From Ctena decussata (lineage: Eukaryota; Mollusca; Bivalvia; Lucinida; Lucinidae): a stretch of DNA of 64,000 nt. Under the pieces are notes generated by a model, which was not told the DNA's origin, ran no database searches, and saw nothing but the letters and a program-made list of their open reading frames with translations. The DNA is taken from the NCBI GenBank assembly GCA_963989385.1, contig OZ022508.1:48895087-48959086 (forward strand), given 5' to 3'. The translations under genes and the position numbers were made by a program. Below are positions 45,801 through 56,869 of this stretch, in pieces; positions within the stretch are counted from its first letter, which is position 1, and every line of letters starts with the position of its first letter.

Positions 45801-47024
45801 GGAGGATGGCGGGGGGGGGGGGGGTTGCGCGAGGGGGACGGGGACTGAGGTAGGGGGGATGTTAAACTGCGCTTTACATAAAATAAGAGTATTCTGTTTC
45901 AAATACTTTCAAATGAAAGGACTGCAGTAGGACATTCGATACATTTTTTTAAAAAATATGTGCATATAAGGTATGTTGACTCTAGTTTACACAATGTATT
46001 TTATAGACATATATTTTTGCCTTCCCGCATTTCTGAGCTCATTATTTGGCCTGGTATCCTTCGGAAAAACATTTGAAGTGCTTTCTCTTGTTAATTCTAA
46101 GAATAGTTTTTTAGATTCCGTTAGAGGGAGTTTGATATGCATAATTGTTTTTTACTTCTTACACTGTTCATTTTCTTTCTTCTTTTTTTTTTTAACCGAA
46201 AACTGCTCGGTTGTATCTAAAACTTTTTTCTGACAAACTTTGTTTGAGGTTTGTGAGTGGGGCAGGAGGGGGACTAAGATTATCTTCCAACATATTTTGG
46301 TAAATTAGCAGTTTGAGCAGCTTAAACAGCTTTGAGTTAATAACTGAAGTCTATAGGAAATAGTTTTTGCAAGATAACGCTAAAATCCGAAAATGGGCCG
46401 AGGCTCAATCCTAAATAAATATATAAACTCAATAAAAGGGCTCTACAAGCTCTACTATTTTAAGTAAATATTATCTAACGGTAAAAAGTATAATATCTTA
46501 AGTAAACGCTGATATTCAGCTCAAATGAAATAAACATAAATCTGTAAACTCAATAAAAAGATTTAAAATGATCATAAAAGGAAATAGAGAACTGAGAATC
46601 TAAACTTAGGCTAAAGGCAAGAGCCCTTGAAAAGAAGTCTTTTTATACATTTGGGAAATATTTTTTGAACCGCGTCGTGGTGAAACCTATCTCTTGGTAT
46701 AGTAAACTACGCCTGTCCGAGGCAGCATCTGAGTCAAGAGATGCTTGTTTGTTATCTAAAAATAAAATTAAAATCTGTAAACATTTTTGGCGAACTGCCC
46801 ATGTTATACAACCCGATTCTGCCTGCGTGCAGGCATGTCTTGTGCAGGCGTTATTCGCACAAGTCGCACTACAGACTTTCTCACAACGAAGGTCGTTTAA
46901 CAAGTGAACAGCAGGAGGGTTACACAACAGATTAATACTTTAGGATAATCAGCCGATACACTAACCACAGGTCCTTCTATTCTAATACGGCAATAATATA
47001 CCGTAAAAATTCTTTTTAAAAAAT
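42887..47024. other. Long stretch without a supported gene
   Basis: No exon with domain evidence was found in 4.1 kb. Short frames at 44060-44411, 44463-44714 and 46643-46935 overlap on opposite strands and show no family motif. A G-run lies at 45811-45824 within a G-rich tract. Near 45240-45300 a GATCAG/CTGATC-type pair resembles the core of the hairpin family but lacks its ends. Confidence 0.4.
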
Positions 47025-47225
47025 GGGACACCCAAAATATTTGCCATAATTACCTTAAAAATTGAACAGTTTCGTTTTATAATGCAGTAATGCATCCAAA
47101 AGATGCAAAAAATATGGAATGGCAAACAGTGAAGGCCCTGATCAGACTGCTCCTTGTAGGAGCAGTCTGATCTAGGCCTGCACTGTTTGCTCAGACCTTT
47201 CTGTACCAACATTTAGAATTTTTAC
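47025..47225. mobile_element. MITE with central CAAACAGTG hairpin, copy 8
   Basis: The hairpin at 47121-47190 (GGCAAACAGTGAAGGCCCTGATCAGACTGCTCC and its inverse) is flanked by the same outer context as at 32639-32850: 'gcatccaaaagatg' on the left, and TCAGACCTTTCTGTACCAACATTTAG on the right. This supports a common element of about 200 bp. Confidence 0.75.
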
Positions 47226-48194
47226 GCTGAGGCAAAGGAATGAAGAGAAAATAAAAATATTTTATCTTGGTTTAGTGCGAGTGGCGTTTTCGCTGTTTCA
47301 CCGCCCCATTATTAGGAACGGTAATCCAATTAAATCCCTTTAAGGGTATTTATCTTTTATTAGAAGGGATAAAGATATAAAGATTTTCCGACAAAAAAGA
47401 AAAAAATATGATTATATTAAGTTACTGATAAACAATAGCATCATCGTACTCTGAAAACGGTTTCCCGAATATACGTTTGACAATAGTTCTTTACGTGTAG
47501 GTCTAATAACGATATTAACAATAATGATAATAATAATGAATTATCATCAAGAAAATCCGTGTAAGGATAAACAGCATTATGTGAACAGACTCGGAGCCAG
47601 GAGGTGCAACTATAGATACGTATCGTTGAGCCTTACGGGAATTCGAACAACTCTATACATCATCATATTTCAAAATTGTATACTCTGAATTGTCACGATT
47701 TTATAATTATCATTATTGTAATCACCTCTAACAACCTGCGCAAGTGACGTCTTTTCAAAATTACACCATTTCGAATGGTCCAGTGTTCGGAATTTGCCCG
47801 TAAATCTTGTAGATTTAAAATTCTACAAAAACCCACTGGGTGCACCAAATACTGTAATGAAAGAATTACCTTCCTACATGGAAGCCAGCTTCTGACATTT
47901 AGTTGATTTTGCAAACAGTTCGACCAAACATGCTTCACCTTATATTATGATGTATTTAGCCAAAGTCTTTACGAATTATACAACATTTTATGGAGTAACT
48001 TCCATGATGAAATATAGTCCTTTTCTTCGAATGCATGGGGTGCGATGCAGTTATTAACATAAAGAGATTTGTTGGTTCATACCGCATCGTCCGAATGTCC
48101 GAATATGTGTTGTTTGATCAATTAGGGACGTGTTGGATGACGTAGGTTGTTGCCCTTGATTATAATTACCATTTTGCCCTTTTCTGATTTTTAT
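47226..48194. other. No gene seen
   Basis: AT-rich intergenic sequence. A - strand frame at 47693-47938 has no recognisable feature. Confidence 0.4.
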
Positions 48195-48550
48195 TTGGAG
48201 CCACTGTAACGTTAGTTCAATGGGTCAAGCCTGCTGATCTAGCGCTCCTGGGTTCGATTACCGCTGTAGGCGGAAACTTTTTCAACCGTGAACGGAGTTA
48301 AACAGGCCACTATTTGGTTGAGGCGAAGATCTTTTCAAATGTAAACGGGATTTTACTGCACACAGCCTTTCATTGTCACCCTCCCATCGTCCTAATATGA
48401 CTGAAATACTGTTGAAAATGACGTAAAATTGCAAGTCAACCATCCATCCATACACCGCTTCTCCGGTCTTTCGGATGAGACTTTAAACCGAGGTCCCGTC
48501 TCCATATGACCTCGATGTTGGTGGGACGTTAAACCCGAGTTCACTCACTC
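48195..48550 (+). mobile_element. tRNA-derived SINE
   Basis: Head with A-box-like TAGTTCAATGGGTCAAGC (about 48212) and B-box-like GGGTTCGATTACC (about 48250). It is followed by a body containing CGGTCTTTCGGATGAGAC and AAACCGAGGTCCCGT and ending GTTGGTGGGACGTTAAACCC. A conserved 'ctttcggatgagac...aaccgaggtcccgt' domain is known from metazoan SINEs (general knowledge). A different family from the 18.0/35.1 kb SINE. Confidence 0.78.
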
Positions 48551-49102
48551 CATCCATACAAACACAAAAAGCTATCATGAATTATTGATAACAACAATAC
48601 AGAAAAGATCCACCACTAAAGTTACAGGATAAAACTTTCACCCAACAGATCAGGCTGGAATGTAAAGTAAAACAGCAAATGACAAAAAGCAAACTTTGAT
48701 TTCATTTGATTTTACACCGAATAATACCTTATCAGAAAAAACTCTTCGATCCACCAAATAAATATAGATTCGTATGTGACTGTACGGAAATTTATAACTT
48801 GCCATCGGCCCTCAAAATTTCTTGGTTCTACCGAAACTATAGGCCACTCGCTAGGTTTTGGAATAGGAACTACCTACATGTACAAAGTAAAAAGATGGGC
48901 AATGATCAGGAATTAATATAATCAAATCCCACATTCCGCTCTCAAAACCAATAGGGAAAGAAGCACATACACACAGAAAGTGACACAAGTTTACGACAGA
49001 CACGCACAGTAAACCGAATGAGCAGCTCTTTCCCAAACAGCTGGTCATTCAACTGCCCCAATAACAGCATCAACATCTATCTTTACTTATTTTTTATTTT
49101 AG
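48551..49102. other. No gene seen
   Basis: AT-rich intergenic sequence with no recognisable feature. Confidence 0.4.
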
Positions 49103-49104
49103 TA

Positions 49105-50381
49105 AAGCCTCGGTCCCACAGAGCTTGCGACTGCGATGCGACCGCTTTGCGACTGATTTTGTCTGCGACTGACCTGCGACCTCTGCGACCATTGCAACTT
49201 CTTTTCCTCTTCAAATGTGGTCGCCGATCAGTCGCCGATCAGTCGCCGCACAGTCGGCGACAGCTTTCGCGTGCAGTCGGCGATCGATCGGCGACCTCAC
49301 TGCAACTGGTCGCCGTAGGATCGGCGACAGGATTGCAACTAGTTCAGAATGATCGGCGACCAGTCGGCGACCAATCGGCGACTCTTCGGCGACTGGTTTC
49401 AAATGAACGGCGACTGGTCGGAGACTGATTGGCGACCGTTCTGCGATAAAAAAATAAATGGAAATGTGGTGACAAAAATGAAATCATTTCAGTGAAAGTT
49501 GTCAAAATAACACAGCTACAGATTCAGTTCATTGCTTGCAACGAAACAACCGGCATGCACCTCTATTGTCTATGATGGTGTACAGGCGATTAAGACGGAG
49601 GAGGAGAACGCAGTACTGGATAAGACCTTGGTTTCAAAAAGGCCGCAGTTTATTGAGATTCCTCCTTTGACTGTTGAGATTCCTTTATATCTGAAGCAGG
49701 CGTCCGAACGTCGCGAGTCATTTCTGTTGTCTGTTTTGGCGATGATGTTTCTTTTTTTTTGGTTGGGGTGGGGGGGGGGTCCTCTATGTACCATGATGCG
49801 AGCACTTTGAGCCCTGGTAATAAAATAATGCACTGCAAGCCTTGATCTATTGGCGCACGCTGCAACCTGTCGGCGACCAGTCGGCGACCTGTCGCCGATC
49901 GTTCGGCGATCTATCGGGGCACGCTGCAACCTGTCGGCGACCACTCGCCGATCGGTCGCCGATCAGTCGCTGTCTCACCAGTGGTCAGTCGCCGATCGGT
50001 CGCCGATCAGTCGCCGAACAGTCGCCGACAGATCGCCGATAGGTCGCAGCAAGGTTGCAACATTTCAGAACCAAAGTGTTGATGAAACTGATCGTTGACC
50101 GATCGGCGACCGGTCGGCGACTGTTCGGCGACTGATCGGCGACTTCCAGAAAACCATTGCAACCAGTCGGCGATCAAAATCAGTCGCGGCTAGTCTTTTG
50201 TGCATGTTCAAAAGACTGGCTGCGACTAATTTTGATCGGCGACTGCTCGGCGACCTTGTTGCGACCTTGTTGCGACCATTATAAAACCTCTCCGCGACTT
50301 CTGCAACCTCTCTGCGACTGTCAGTTTTTTTAATCGCGGATAGGTCGCGGCGCGGTCGCAAGCTCTGTGGGACCGGGGCTT
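49105..50381. mobile_element. 1.28-kb TIR element filled with TCGGCGAC repeats
   Basis: The termini are inverted copies (AAGCCTCGGTCCCACAGAGC at the left, GCTCTGTGGGACCGGGGCTT at the right) with TA on each side. Beyond the TIR both arms are dense, mutually inverted arrays of an 8-12 bp word (GTCGCCGATCAG / CTGATCGGCGAC), so the whole element can fold back. The central 0.35 kb (about 49450-49810) is unrelated and AT-rich with a G-run. Open frames in the arms come from the repeat. Non-autonomous; superfamily uncertain, TA duplication suggests the Tc1/mariner group. Confidence 0.82.
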
Positions 50382-50577
50382 TACAAAACAAAACAAAACA
50401 GAAGGCAGATTGGGCAACAATACGGGTGACAAAAACGCCAGAGACCATAGACAAGCGGATACAGCACATATATAACATCAAGGAACCGCAACAGAAGTAC
50501 CGCCTTGGAACAGTCAGCAAAAGATTACTGGGGGGGGGGGGGGGCTTAAACATGTTTTACTGGGCCCAAACCTCGCC

Positions 50578-50733
50578 CTCTGCTTCGCTGTCCGCATGGA
50601 GCTAGCTAAGAGCCTTAACTACCTTTTATGCGCACACCGAAGACTCTGATCAGACTGGGCGGCTGCCCAGGCTGATCTGACACTTGGCTGGGCGCAAGTG
50701 CCACTTTGTTGGTTTTGTCGTGTGGCGGCTCAA
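50578..50733. mobile_element. Partial MITE of the TGAGCCGCGACACGAG family
   Basis: The right terminus CCACTTTGTTGGTTTTGTCG...GCGGCTCA and part of the interior are present. The left terminus is missing. Confidence 0.7.
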
Positions 50734-51689
50734 TACAACTTATTCTATCTTTAACCCTTAAAGCGAAAAAAACAGGTAAAAAGTTTTTGATATGGAATAA
50801 AGTTTTACTCCCAAACTGTCGAAATAATAAATTCTGCAGATTTTTAGCAGACATTCTCATCTGATGTCCAAATGAAAACATAACGCTGGCTTCAGACCTA
50901 AGTAAATAAACGAATAAATACAACGCTACAAAAATCATAGCACTAAAACACAGACAAGAGATAGATAGCTCTAAACACCTGTTCATCCTGTGCTATAACA
51001 AGTAAAACTGCATTAAAAGCGATGATTGTTGTTGTGTCAGTCCCAAAGAGGTTTTGGAGAAGCGTGTCAAAGAGCCACCGACAGGAACTCTACACAAATC
51101 TTTTGATGGAACAGAACAGTTGGAGAAACCTCTCAAAAAACTTTTCAAATCAGTTAGGTATCTGGGTTCAGGTACATTTGACGACATGGACATGAAATGG
51201 TTATATGACCGTAACAACTCCAAGAGCACACGGCTTCCATCTTACCAGAAGATTAAATGCAGGTCTTCAATGAAAGCTAGCCAGAACCCACAAACATATT
51301 GATTCTGTTCGTTTGGACATCTCATCCAGAACTAATGAAAGCCAAAGATCCTGTGAACGAACACTGGTCGATCATCCAAAGGCTTGAATAACTTTCATCT
51401 AGTAAGATGCAGAAGGTCAAAAAGTCTACGGGATCTTCTTGTTCATGCAAAGGCTCAGCCCAGGCCCTTGTGATGATGGGCCTATTTTGGAGTCAAAGCT
51501 TTGTGCTAACAAAAGTTGCTTGCCTGTTAATTGATGACATTACTCTAGATAGCCACGTCTTCATCAGGAGCAACAGTGAAACTCGGGAGACAAACTGCGA
51601 ATTCCCAAATGTCATCTAGGGAGTAGAAAATATGCCGAGAAGCTGTTTACATTTGGTTGTAGTACTGACAGTGGGATAAGGGCCTGCTA
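50734..51689. other. No supported gene
   Basis: A + strand frame at 51054-51302 (82 codons) has normal-looking composition but no recognisable domain. It could be a decayed element fragment. Confidence 0.35.
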
Positions 51690-51840
51690 TGCTTGTATGG
51701 TTTCTCTGGTATCGTCACCAGATATTGTCAGGGTCACTGAGGATTAGCCGAAACTACGTAGTCTGGCCCATGTTCCTGCTTCTGAATGCGTTCTCCGCTC
51801 TTGAAGGAACTCTTTAAGATTTTAATTTTACTTTACTGCA
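51690..51840 (-). mobile_element. SINE fragment
   Basis: Shares GGCCCATGTTCCTGCTTCTGAATG and CTCTTGAAGGAACTCTTTAAGATTTT with the uninterrupted form of the SINE at 35.1-36.4 kb. The tRNA-like head is missing. It provides the pre-insertion sequence for the nested mariner element there. Confidence 0.7.
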
Positions 51841-52075
51841 GCTGGTGTTGTGCCGTGTGGCGGCCGTAAAACGTCTCCCCGTACATCATCCATAGTGCAG
51901 ATTATATTTTATTTTCGTCCTTTGAGATCAGAGGATATATGTTCTTGGGAATCTGAAATTTTAGATTGGTTAAATTTAGACTCTTATTCTAGATCATCGT
52001 CTCTTACATTATTTGGATCCTTTTTGATACTAAGCAGTCTTTGAATCGACTGCCTAATTAAAATTAAGAAATTAA

Positions 52076-52175
52076 AGTATGGTTTCTATGGTTTCGTCAT
52101 CAGATATTGTCAGGGTCACTGAGGATTAGCCGAAACTACGTAGTCTGGCCCATGTTTCTGCTTCTGAATGTATTC
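52076..52175 (-). mobile_element. SINE fragment, second copy
   Basis: GTATGGTTTCT through GGCCCATGTTTCTGCTTCTGAATG repeats 51697-51775 nearly word for word, in the same orientation and about 380 bp away. Confidence 0.7.
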
Positions 52176-52379
52176 TGTGAATGTAGAATAATCAGTTTCT
52201 GGTGCCAGTAGGAATGTATGGAAATGAAATTGGTCATTTCTTGTAGAATGATGCATATCTTTTATCAAACTACACCATGTGGTTAAGAGTTATGAGCAAT
52301 TTCACTCACTGACTACAGTGGAAGGACAAACAGACTGATGGACTTGCACAGCGATTAAAGTGCACACCTGTGGGTCGTG

Positions 52380-53520
52380 CAATACTGCTTAGACTATCGT
52401 CACCGTTTGCATGCCGTGGCTTGACAATGTTAAAATACATAAGTATACAAAATTTGAACCATATATACCACGGGGTTCAAGAGATATGAACATTTTCACT
52501 ACTTGACCGTAAATTTTCAACTTGTACTCAGCAAAGCCTCGTCCATCAAAAAAGACGGTTATGCATGCGAGTCGTTAGATAATGTTGACATGTTTAAGTA
52601 TGCAAAATTTTTATCAAAATATAGAATGCGGTTCAAGAGTTATAAGCTTTTTATCTAACTGATAACGGACGGACGGACTCACACAGTGATTATAGTGCAA
52701 ACCTGCGGGTTGTGCAATAAGAAGTTTTGCATACCAGTTGCTGGGCAATGTTAAGTTACATAAGTAAACAAAATTTGAAGCAAATATACCAAGCGGTCCT
52801 AGAGTTATGAGCATTTTTCAATAAAAGAGCTCGACCGGCCAAATTGATGCTCGGTGAAGCCTCGTCGCTGTTTTGCATGCCGGTGGCTGGACTATGTTAA
52901 AATACATAAGCATACAAAATTTGAACCATATTTACCACGGTGTTCAAGAGTTATGAGCATTTTCAGTAGTTGGCCGTAAATTTTCAACTTGTGCTCAACA
53001 AAGCCTCGTCCAACAAATAAGGTTGTTATGCATGCATGCGAGTCGTTAGACAATGTTGACATGTATAAGAATGCAAAATTTTGTCAAAATATCCCATGCG
53101 GTTCAAGAGTTATAAGCGTTTTCGCTAACTGATAACGGACGGACGGACAAAATAGCTCAACCGGCCAAAATGATGCTCGGTGAAGCCTCGTCACCGTTTT
53201 GCATGCCGGTGGCTGGACAATGTTGAAATACATAAGTATACAAAATTTGAACCATATATACACCACGGGGTTCAAGAGGTATGAGCATTTTCACTACTTG
53301 ACCGTAAATTTTCAATTAGTGCTCAGCAAAGCCTCGTCCGTCAAAAAAGACGATTATGCATGCGAGTCATTAGATAATGTTGACATGTTTAAGTATGCAA
53401 AATGTTATCAAAATATAGAATGCGGTTCAAGAGTTATAAGCGTTTTCGCTAACTGATAACGGACGGACGGACTCACACAGTGATTATAGTGCAAACCTGC
53501 GGGTTGTGCAATTTCAGTTA
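52380..53520. repeat. Degenerate tandem array, unit about 150 bp
   Basis: Recurring blocks: 'gcatgccggtggctggacaatgtt', 'aaatacataagtatacaaaatttgaaccatatataccacgg', 'ttcaagagttatgagcattttc', 'gctcagcaaagcctcgtc'. They alternate with 'gcatgcgagtcgttagataatgttgacatg' and 'gataacggacggacgga' blocks. At least seven units occur. Two diverged unit types alternate, so a higher-order period of about 300-460 bp is likely. Non-coding. Confidence 0.8.
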
Positions 53521-53674
53521 CCCCGTACTTACATGTTTTATGTCTGAAGCCAGTTACCAGAACACTTCGAAAAGTGAGCTCATAGTCAGAGAAAGATCGC
53601 TTTTGCAAAGTATCCTGGTAACTGGCAATGATGGCAGGACAGGCAAATAACTATACTACGAGATATTTGTATTT

Positions 53675-53889
53675 AGGGTAGAGTCAGGTAATTTCGGACA
53701 GCAGGTAAATTCGGACAATGACAGTTTTTGCTTTATATGTCAGTTGTTTGGAATTAAAACAAAAATAACTTGGCAAACAGTGAAAATCCTGATAAGACGG
53801 CTCATGATGATGAGCCGTCTCATCAAGATTTTCACTGTTTGCAATGGTATGTCCGAATTTACCTGCTGTCCGAATTTACCCGACTTGAC
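53675..53889. mobile_element. MITE with GGTAAATTCGGACA ends, copy 1
   Basis: Ends are inverted: GGGTAGAGTCAGGTAATTTC then GGACAGCAGGTAAATTCGGACA at the left, with the complement at the right. The centre is a GGCAAACAGTGAAAATCCTGAT...ATCAAGATTTTCACTGTTTGC hairpin (53772-53842). Confidence 0.85.
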
Positions 53890-55310
53890 CATATGACATT
53901 CAAGTTGGCTTTGGAAGACTTGAGATATCACTGTTTTCCTTTTCCAGCTCCATAGTATATTTTTTCTGTGACGTACGTTTTGGAGGCCCTGCTTATAGTA
54001 TGAACAGAAAAGGCGTATTGCGGTGAAATTCTGCTTGATAATCTGGCGGCAGCTTTAAACCAACTTTCAAACACAGGTGCAATATTTTCAACATATTTAG
54101 GCTGTAAATTGATATATCTCCTTTATTAGACTAATAAATATCTTTATTTATTAGACCACGGTTAATCCGCGGTGCACACCTAATTTTTGTTCAATATATA
54201 ATTAGAATCCCGGGAATGTTGACATATCTGATAGATTTAACACCAATTTCTTCCCGTCCTAATCCCATGTTTAGAGAGCAACAGCTTATATAAATCATTG
54301 AGGTTACAAATTTCTACTTGTTTCCAATGAGGTCCCATTAAGATCATCTATGTTGCTCTTAAGTGCTACTCGAGTACTTCTATCAATCAGACCGCCTTAA
54401 GAAGATTGCTACCTTCTAATGCCTAAAACCAATAAAATCCCGACAACTTAAATCCTTGACCGCGGGGATAAACAGTGATGGAGGATTAAAACAAATTAAT
54501 TGAAACAACTTTTCTAATGCATTTCTATTAATCTTTATTGCTTAGATCTTGTATCATTTAAAGATCATATGAAAATAGAACGGTATTTTATTTATTTTTG
54601 AGGTTTTGAATTTTTGGTTTCCAAACAAATAAAACTCTACATGGGAGATAATTCATTTTTGTTTGTTAAATTGGTTGTAAAACTGAACACCATTAATAAA
54701 AGAATGAAAAATACCGTATGGACACATCAAAATATTCGGACGTTTCTGAAATTCATTTTTTCTATCTCCTATTTTGTGATTAGGCTGTTTACTTATTAGA
54801 ACTCCGCTCTTTTTTCAGTTTCCGGAAAAACTGTAAAGACGCTGATCGGACTGCTTCTCGGGAGGAAACACATGTTCTGGTTCTGTCCACTTTGTTCAGA
54901 CTTGTCTGTCCGAAATTGTTATGTTAAACACGACAATGCCAACGGTAGTTTAAACTAGATATAATCACAATTAATAGAAAATGCCGTTAAGTTTCATGGG
55001 AAATAGCTAATATAGTCATCTCCAAAATAAATTCCCACAGTCCCATAATCTACTACGGTAATAAAACGGAAAATTATTATGTCATATAGATAATATATTT
55101 AAACATTTTGTGCTTGTTTGGATAGTTACTAAATCAATTATAAATATGTTAAGCGTATGTATTTAACAAAATTAAGGTCTTAGTAGACATAATCATTTGT
55201 GTTAAAAGTATGATGTGTTCGGGGTCAGAATGAGAGGATTTAGTGGCCCTTATTACAGAATACAGCTTACCACATTATATTGAATTAGTATTACCTCTTT
55301 TATACCCCGA
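53890..55310. other. No gene; decayed hairpin
   Basis: AT-rich intergenic sequence. A decayed hairpin-family MITE lies near 54825-54920 (AACTGTAAAGACGCTGATCGGACTGC, then TTTGTTCAGACTTGTCTGTCCGAA). Confidence 0.4.
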
Positions 55311-55410
55311 CCGCAAGGTTCGGTGGATATAGCAGTGAGCCTGGTGTCTGTCTGTCCGTCCGTCCGTAAACGTTTCTTGTCCGCTCCATATCTTGAATAC
55401 CTTTGGAATA

Positions 55411-55481
55411 TTTTTCACGATACTTCACAATTATATAGACAGGCCCGGCCAGTCTATATAACTGTGAAGTATCATGAAAAA
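55411..55481. repeat. Long hairpin with 30-bp arms
   Basis: TTTTTCACGATACTTCACAA... (55411-55440) and its inverse (55452-55481) match at 28 of 30 positions around an 11-base GC-rich loop. The surroundings (a TACCCCGACCGCAAGG...-containing stretch from about 55313, with CCGTCCGTCCGT) may be part of a larger unrecognised repeat. Confidence 0.75.
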
Positions 55482-56294
55482 TGACGATGTGTCGCGTACA
55501 ATAATGGTAACTCTTGCTATGTTACTTTTTCGAGTTAACTCAAAAGAAAGAATGGAGCAATTGCTTTCAAGATTTGACCACCACTAAGGAAGACAATTCT
55601 TTGTTTTAAGAAGAGGCTCCTGTCCACATGTAAGATAAATCTCAGGGCATGTAGATACCTATAAATAATATGGCACAGATGTCCATACTAATCTGTGTCT
55701 ACACTAGTCCCAGATGTCCTTTGTGAAGATCAATTCGAAGTTCGATACCAGGACAAAAAGACAAGGCATTGTACATTTTTTTTATTTGAATTTATTTTAA
55801 AATTTATGTAACAATATGCTATAATACAGATGGATGGATGGGTGGCTGGATATAAAATATCAAAAACTATCATATGGCACTGGAAATAAATACATGTATA
55901 CAAAAAAATGTCGTATGGCACAGGAAATACATTTCTCTTCATAGCGAACAGTTTTTTACAGTGTAGACCCAGGTCAGATTGTTGCCCATGAGCATTCACT
56001 GAATAATTTCTAAACTGTTTACCACCCTAGGTACTTTAATTGGCAGCTAAAACAGCATGATTTCTGTTATTAGTTGGCAAAGCGCATAACATTGCCAAAT
56101 TAACGCTATTCTTGCAAGCAATGGCCATATAAACAAATTCCAGGCAACAGCCTGATAGCTTGATAGCAGACATCATGGCGTTGTTCAGCAACTTTGAAAT
56201 AACGTCTCCCTACTAGCTCATTCTAAGCAGATGAAGATTTCACAAGCATGTTAAAGATATCCATAGCCAGAACTAAACGGAATACATACATACT
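55482..56294. other. No gene seen
   Basis: AT-rich intergenic sequence. A partial hairpin-family sequence lies near 55955-56030 (ACAGTGTAGACCCAGGTCAGATTG). Confidence 0.4.
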
Positions 56295-56424
56295 TGAGCC
56301 GCGACACGGCAAAATGTGGCATGCGGGCCCAGCGGCGACTCAGATTAGCCTGGGTATGCGCCCAGTCTGATCAGTCTCGGCTGTCCGCAAGGAGGTAGCT
56401 TAGACCCTTACGTGTCGTGGTTGA
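56295..56424. mobile_element. Internally deleted MITE of the TGAGCCGCGACACGAG family
   Basis: Starts TGAGCCGCGACACGGC and ends GTGTCGTGGTTGA. The interior shares the GCCTGGGTATGCGCCCAGTCTGATCAG segment with the full copy at 38992-39227. Confidence 0.65.
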
Positions 56425-56869
56425 TTTTACACGGGAGTATTTAAGAAATGTATATGTATGACATACTTTCTGTGTTCCTATTGAGGTGTATCGATGCTCT
56501 TTCAGGGGAATTAACTCTGCCGTTTGCACTATCACTTCCCGAAAGTAGTTTCCCTTCGTTAAAATGGTGGCAAGACATGGAGATATACCCATGTATCATA
56601 ACAAAAATTCTTTCCCAACACTCTCTTACAAGTAAAATAATAAACCGTTCCAAATCAGTTTGGGTGGCGACTAGAAATCAATCTAAACTGTCTATTTTTC
56701 TATGATCCATCCCAATGGAGTTTACTCTGACCCGCAGTTTTTCTCTCCCTTTTCACAGGATACAACTAGAGAAAAAGGAAAGTTCTTTCCTTAAAGCGTT
56801 GCCCCCACTGAAGCTGGGCATCATCAATCGGTAAAGCCATGTCGGCTTAAACAAGAAGCACGTCTTCAT

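Noticed and set aside
46643..46935. Overlapping frames on both strands with a weak inverted repeat (ACAACCC / GGGTTACACAAC)
   Set aside because: The inverted match is short and diverged, no element border could be set, and the frames show no family features.
49018..50553. Several overlapping frames up to 162 codons on both strands
   Set aside because: All are translations of the TCGGCGAC word arrays in the TIR element; several frames and both strands are open at once.
51054..51302. 82-codon + strand frame
   Set aside because: Plausible composition, but no recognisable domain or exon borders; too weak to call a gene.
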